From the NCBI GenBank assembly GCA_902801585.1, contig CADCIU010000055.1, positions 1 to 17,307 of the forward strand: a stretch of 17,307 nucleotides of DNA. Direction: 5' to 3'. The notes beneath the pieces are model-generated. The model was not told the DNA's origin. It worked only from the letters and a program-made list of their open reading frames with translations, and searched no databases. Origin of the DNA: an uncultured Lachnospiraceae bacterium (GTDB lineage Bacteria > Bacillota_A > Clostridia > Lachnospirales > Lachnospiraceae). Of this stretch, positions 13,822 to 17,307 are shown in pieces. The position numbers and the translations under genes were made by a program. How positions within the stretch are numbered: position 1 is the stretch's first letter; each line of letters starts with the position of its first letter.

Positions 13822-16800
13822 ATGAAACGCGCACTGTGGAAAAGGAGCATGGCGATCGCATTGAGCATTGTCTTAATGTTCAGTGGAAATCTGACTGCTT
13901 TTTCTATGGAAACCGGTTCAACAAATGAACCGGCTGCCGTACAGGAGCAGGAGGATCGCGATGATGGCATTGTGACAGAAACTGCGTCAGATGCCGAAGA
14001 GGGAAATGCAGAGGCGGAAGAAATGCAGTCATCTGAGGAAACCGATCAAGGTGACTCTGATGCGGATCAACCGCCGGGAATCGAAGAGGAAGCAGGGTCA
14101 GAGACCGAAAATGCAGCCGGTGAATCAGGAGCGTCCTCATATGCAGACAGTTCCGAGGAAGCTGCCGCTGCGGATAGTACGCAGGAAGCAGCTCCCGAAG
14201 AAGAGCCGGAAAATGCTGTCTTGGGTATGACCGGGCAGGATACTGCACCTGCAATGCCTGCGCAGACATTCCGTGCGGAGAGTGAAGGGGGAATCATCGT
14301 CGAAGCGCAGGTGGACGAAGGTGTGCTTCCCGAGAACACCGTGATCAAGGTGGAAGACATCACCAAGAAAGAGGCGATGGAGGTCGCACAGGACCAAAGC
14401 GAAGAATTTGAAGGTCAGGAAGTCAAGGATGCCGTTGGTGTCAACATCACTTTCCTGGACGCAGAGGGCAAAGAGATCCAGCCGGCTGACGACAGCAAGG
14501 TTCGGGTCAAAATTTCGCTGCCTAAAGAGCAGGAGCTCGAGAAGGAAGAAGCCGAAGACAAAGAGTCGTCTTTTGCCGTTCTGCACGTCGATGAGAAGGG
14601 CGAAGTGACCCAGGTGGAAGACGCAGAAGCAGATGTCAACGGAGCAGAGTTTGATGCAGAAGCATTCTCTATCTATGTCATTGCGTCTTATACGCTGGAA
14701 ACATATTTCAGAAGCTTCTCAGGCGAGAACTACAAGATCACCGTAGAATTTGACGACACAGCGGAAATTCCTGTGGGATCAGAGCTCTATGTAACGGAGA
14801 TCCTGCCCGATACGGAAGAATACAAAGGCTATCTGTCAGATACCAGGGCAGCTATGGATATTGAAGATCTGCACCAGATTACATTTGCGCGTTATTTTGA
14901 CATAGAAATCAGAAATGACGGAGAGAAGGTAGAACCGAAGAAACCTGTCAAAGTCAAAATAGAGTATGCAGACGCAGTAAACAAGTATGCGGATGACGAC
15001 CTTTCGATCGTTCACTTCGCCGACGACGGCACGGAGGTGATCTCGGAGGTCGCACTGAGCGAGGACCATAAGGAGATCGTCTACGAGCAGAGCAGTTTCT
15101 CGGTGACGGGCACCATTGTGACCACGCCGCAGAATAACAGCAGCTATGCGGTTATCGTTAAGTACGGGAACCTGTACTATGTTGTCGAGACAGACGGTAC
15201 TCTTCTGGAGGCAGACTATGATCCTGCCGCCAATACGGTCAAACTTGACTATCCGCTTCTGTGGACATATACAACGGACAGAGGGGCGGACGGAGGAACA
15301 TATCGCAACATCCGGATCCGCACGCAGGCCAGCCACTTCGACGGTCAGCAGCTGCCTGACGGCTTCTATTACAGGTACATCGATCCTAATACGGATTCCG
15401 GTATCACGGAGGAAGAGAAGAAGTCCGGCCCTAATGAGCGGCAGCAGGCGGACGCACAGCATCCCGGATATGTACAGGCCTGTGCGGTGAACTATACAGA
15501 TCACAAGATTCAGGGAAACGGCACATATATCGGCGTCGATGAGCAGAACATGCGGATCAAGGGAAATGCTTCCGCACAAGACGCTGCAGAAGTTTATTTC
15601 GCAGAAGTGACCACTGTTCCGCCCTCAGCCAATATTAACAATACCGTAAACCACATCGATATTTCCATCGATGGCGGTGCAACACTCAGTGTTCCGCTGG
15701 CTTATGGTGATTACTATTATTATGTGGGCGGTGAAAAGCGAACACTTCACGTTGAGCAGGGAGAAGATGTAACACTCAACCTAAAGGTTAATGATATTAA
15801 TATCACACCAGAAGATATGAAGCATGCAGAGATTACCGCCTATTCACAGAAGAGCGGTGTGTTGAACGATGCTTTCTACATTACGGGGTATACACAGAAT
15901 GCACAAAGCGGTTACAGTTCTCCGCAGGTGCGTTGTGAAGGATCCTTCAAGGTGGCAGATATTGATCCATTTACGAATACCTCAGAGGAAAGACTCACGC
16001 AGGAACAGCTGCAATCCCGCCTGGACAACAGGATCTATTACACTGTCACTGCGAAAAAAGAGGTAACGTTTCAATGGATGTATCCATACGGGCTCGATGG
16101 AGAAACGGCACAACTCTACTCCGTCGATGGCGAGGAGTTGAGCTCTACAGTAATGGTCAACCTGTCCAAGAGCTTCGACTACTGGGACGAGGGCAATGAG
16201 TGCCCTCCGATCCATCTCGGAGGACCGACCGGCGAAGAATATTGGCGCCAGGGACATATCATGTGGGATACTTCCGCTCATAACGGAAGCGGAATGGACT
16301 TTACGCTCGACGCGGATGTTGACGAGCAGCAGGCCGGTGTAGTTGCGGTCGAAATCACAAAGTATCTCCGCACGGAAGACGGAGAAGTAATCTCTCCGCG
16401 TTCTGAGATTACGAATCAATTTATTGTTTATCAGAAAGTACCGGCATCGCAGGCTGATATTGACAGTGTGATCGACAAAGGTACAGGCAGCCCGGGCGAT
16501 ACCAGCAAACCGGAAGACTTCCAGGACGGATATTCCGGTATCCACGCAAAAACAGTGACAGTGGGCACTTCGGGAGAAGGCCTCGTATATGATTATGATG
16601 TTCATGAAGGAATGGCTTACATCAAAGAAGATGAAGGCTCCATCAGAAAACTCATAACTGACACAGACGGAAAAGAGTGGGTCTATGACCACACGGAAGT
16701 AGAGACAGAATATGTCTGGCGCGAAAACGGAGACGAGAGAAAGCCGATGCACGGCGCGGAAGGCCTGAGCAGTTATCCGGAAGTCGTAGGTAATTACGGC

Positions 16801-17307
16801 AGATGGATCGATGACCAGGGAGTTGAGCATCCCCTGTTCAACGGTTTCCTTACATTCTTCGTCACCAACATTTATAAACCGAAGGATGAACCCCACAAGA
16901 AGGAAATCACTCCTTACGAGGGAACAGGCACGCTCGGAATGGTGAAGGTAGGCGACGAGATCACTTACGAGATCAGCTACATGAACTACAAGAGCACAGC
17001 GGCAGACGTAGTGATCAAGGATACGCTGGATGATAATGTTAAGTTTGTAAGTGCCACAGAGGGCGGTATCCATACCGGGGAAGATGCCGGCGGAACTGTT
17101 AACTGGACGATCGAGGGTGTCCCTGCCGGACAGGAAGGTAAAGTAACGCTCACCGTGAAGGTGCTTGAAGGCGCGCTGAAGTCCAAGGAAGGTCCCGGCA
17201 AGGTCGTGAACGGCGGCGAGACAACGACGGTGAAGATCGGAAACGATGATGAATACACTGTTGAAGAAGTCGAGAACCCCGTACCCGAGAAACTGGAGAA
17301 AGAGCCC
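13822..17307 (+). CDS. Large secreted surface protein with DUF11/isopeptide-type domain, 3'-partial
   Basis: The frame runs from ATG 13822 (AAGGAGGGG at 13809-13817) to the window edge with no stop: 1162 codons visible. Residues 1-28 are a signal peptide (Lys/Arg-rich start, hydrophobic core MAIALSIVLMF, likely cleavage near AFS-ME). Residues 30-150 are acidic, Glu/Ala/Ser-rich and probably disordered. Two related beta-rich modules follow (about 153-290 and 297-432), each with an ITF/IEI strand, a V-V-I strand, a V-H-D/F-D-G turn and a final F-S-V strand. The middle (435-1030) is rich in Tyr and Asp and not recognised. From about 1036 a DUF11/D2-like Ig-fold domain begins (VGDEITYEISYMNYKS, IKDTLDDNVKFVSATEGG), a type that often forms Lys-Asn isopeptide bonds. 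An LPXTG anchor is expected beyond the window. Likely adhesin or fimbrial-type protein; the ligand is unknown. Confidence 0.88.
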   Translation, partial: MKRALWKRSMAIALSIVLMFSGNLTAFSMETGSTNEPAAVQEQEDRDDGIVTETASDAEEGNAEAEEMQSSEETDQGDSDADQPPGIEEEAGSETENAAGESGASSYADSSEEAAAADSTQEAAPEEEPENAVLGMTGQDTAPAMPAQTFRAESEGGIIVEAQVDEGVLPENTVIKVEDITKKEAMEVAQDQSEEFEGQEVKDAVGVNITFLDAEGKEIQPADDSKVRVKISLPKEQELEKEEAEDKESSFAVLHVDEKGEVTQVEDAEADVNGAEFDAEAFSIYVIASYTLETYFRSFSGENYKITVEFDDTAEIPVGSELYVTEILPDTEEYKGYLSDTRAAMDIEDLHQITFARYFDIEIRNDGEKVEPKKPVKVKIEYADAVNKYADDDLSIVHFADDGTEVISEVALSEDHKEIVYEQSSFSVTGTIVTTPQNNSSYAVIVKYGNLYYVVETDGTLLEADYDPAANTVKLDYPLLWTYTTDRGADGGTYRNIRIRTQASHFDGQQLPDGFYYRYIDPNTDSGITEEEKKSGPNERQQADAQHPGYVQACAVNYTDHKIQGNGTYIGVDEQNMRIKGNASAQDAAEVYFAEVTTVPPSANINNTVNHIDISIDGGATLSVPLAYGDYYYYVGGEKRTLHVEQGEDVTLNLKVNDINITPEDMKHAEITAYSQKSGVLNDAFYITGYTQNAQSGYSSPQVRCEGSFKVADIDPFTNTSEERLTQEQLQSRLDNRIYYTVTAKKEVTFQWMYPYGLDGETAQLYSVDGEELSSTVMVNLSKSFDYWDEGNECPPIHLGGPTGEEYWRQGHIMWDTSAHNGSGMDFTLDADVDEQQAGVVAVEITKYLRTEDGEVISPRSEITNQFIVYQKVPASQADIDSVIDKGTGSPGDTSKPEDFQDGYSGIHAKTVTVGTSGEGLVYDYDVHEGMAYIKEDEGSIRKLITDTDGKEWVYDHTEVETEYVWRENGDERKPMHGAEGLSSYPEVVGNYGRWIDDQGVEHPLFNGFLTFFVTNIYKPKDEPHKKEITPYEGTGTLGMVKVGDEITYEISYMNYKSTAADVVIKDTLDDNVKFVSATEGGIHTGEDAGGTVNWTIEGVPAGQEGKVTLTVKVLEGALKSKEGPGKVVNGGETTTVKIGNDDEYTVEEVENPVPEKLEKEP

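Noticed and set aside
15982..17073. A 363-codon open frame on the minus strand opposite the surface-protein gene
   Set aside because: The plus-strand frame is continuous from a signal peptide to a DUF11-like domain; the antisense frame has Cys/His/Arg-rich shadow composition. The 247-codon antisense frame at 14836-15579 was rejected likewise.

Overview
The window reads as a chromosomal segment of a Gram-positive, gut-type Clostridia, most likely Lachnospiraceae. Support is inference from gene content: BspA-type leucine-rich repeat and DUF11/isopeptide-type surface proteins, a GT5 glycogen synthase, MurT with a zinc ribbon, a TrpRS of the Firmicutes type, strong AGGAGG-type ribosome sites, and moderate GC with AT-rich promoter regions. 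No rRNA, tRNA, insertion sequence, integrase or CRISPR array was seen. No gene-free gap exceeds 300 bases; the largest (12084-12343, 13583-13821, 4422-4622, 6561-6748) hold promoters and terminators, described below.

Layout. (1) 2-1384 (+): 3' part of a BspA-like LRR surface protein running off the left edge. (2) 1536-4421 (+): a compact four-gene unit: small conserved hypothetical protein, hotdog (PaaI-type) thioesterase, nitroreductase with a long N-terminal extension, and a radical SAM/SPASM enzyme whose GTG start overlaps the nitroreductase stop. It ends at a strong hairpin (4523-4548). (3) 4623-6560 (-): polytopic membrane protein resembling DUF6020, with a 13-residue tandem repeat in its N-terminal tail. 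(4) 6749-8535 (+): uridine kinase (TTG start) followed 23 bases later by tryptophanyl-tRNA synthetase. (5) 8659-10608 (+): glycogen synthase carrying a 165-residue low-complexity N-terminal extension with an 11-residue tandem repeat. (6) 10704-12083 (-): MurT, convergent with glgA across a bidirectional 16-bp hairpin, without its usual partner gatD beside it. (7) 12344-13582 (-): AraC-family regulator, divergent from (8) 13822-17307 (+): the first 1162 codons of a very large secreted surface protein running off the right edge.

How the parts may work together. The nitroreductase and radical SAM genes look like one functional unit (redox or peptide/small-molecule modification), but no precursor peptide is visible. 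The AraC regulator probably controls the neighbouring surface protein: the shared 239-bp AT-rich region holds two ATAGTTT direct repeats 17 bp apart just upstream of and over the -35 position of a TATAAT-type promoter with a poor -35. udk, trpS, glgA and murT are housekeeping or storage functions. The most unusual items are the GlgA extension, the tandem-repeat tail of the membrane protein, and the nitroreductase/radical SAM pair with a Cys-to-Ser change in its SPASM motif. I found nothing I can confidently call an undescribed defence or mobile system.
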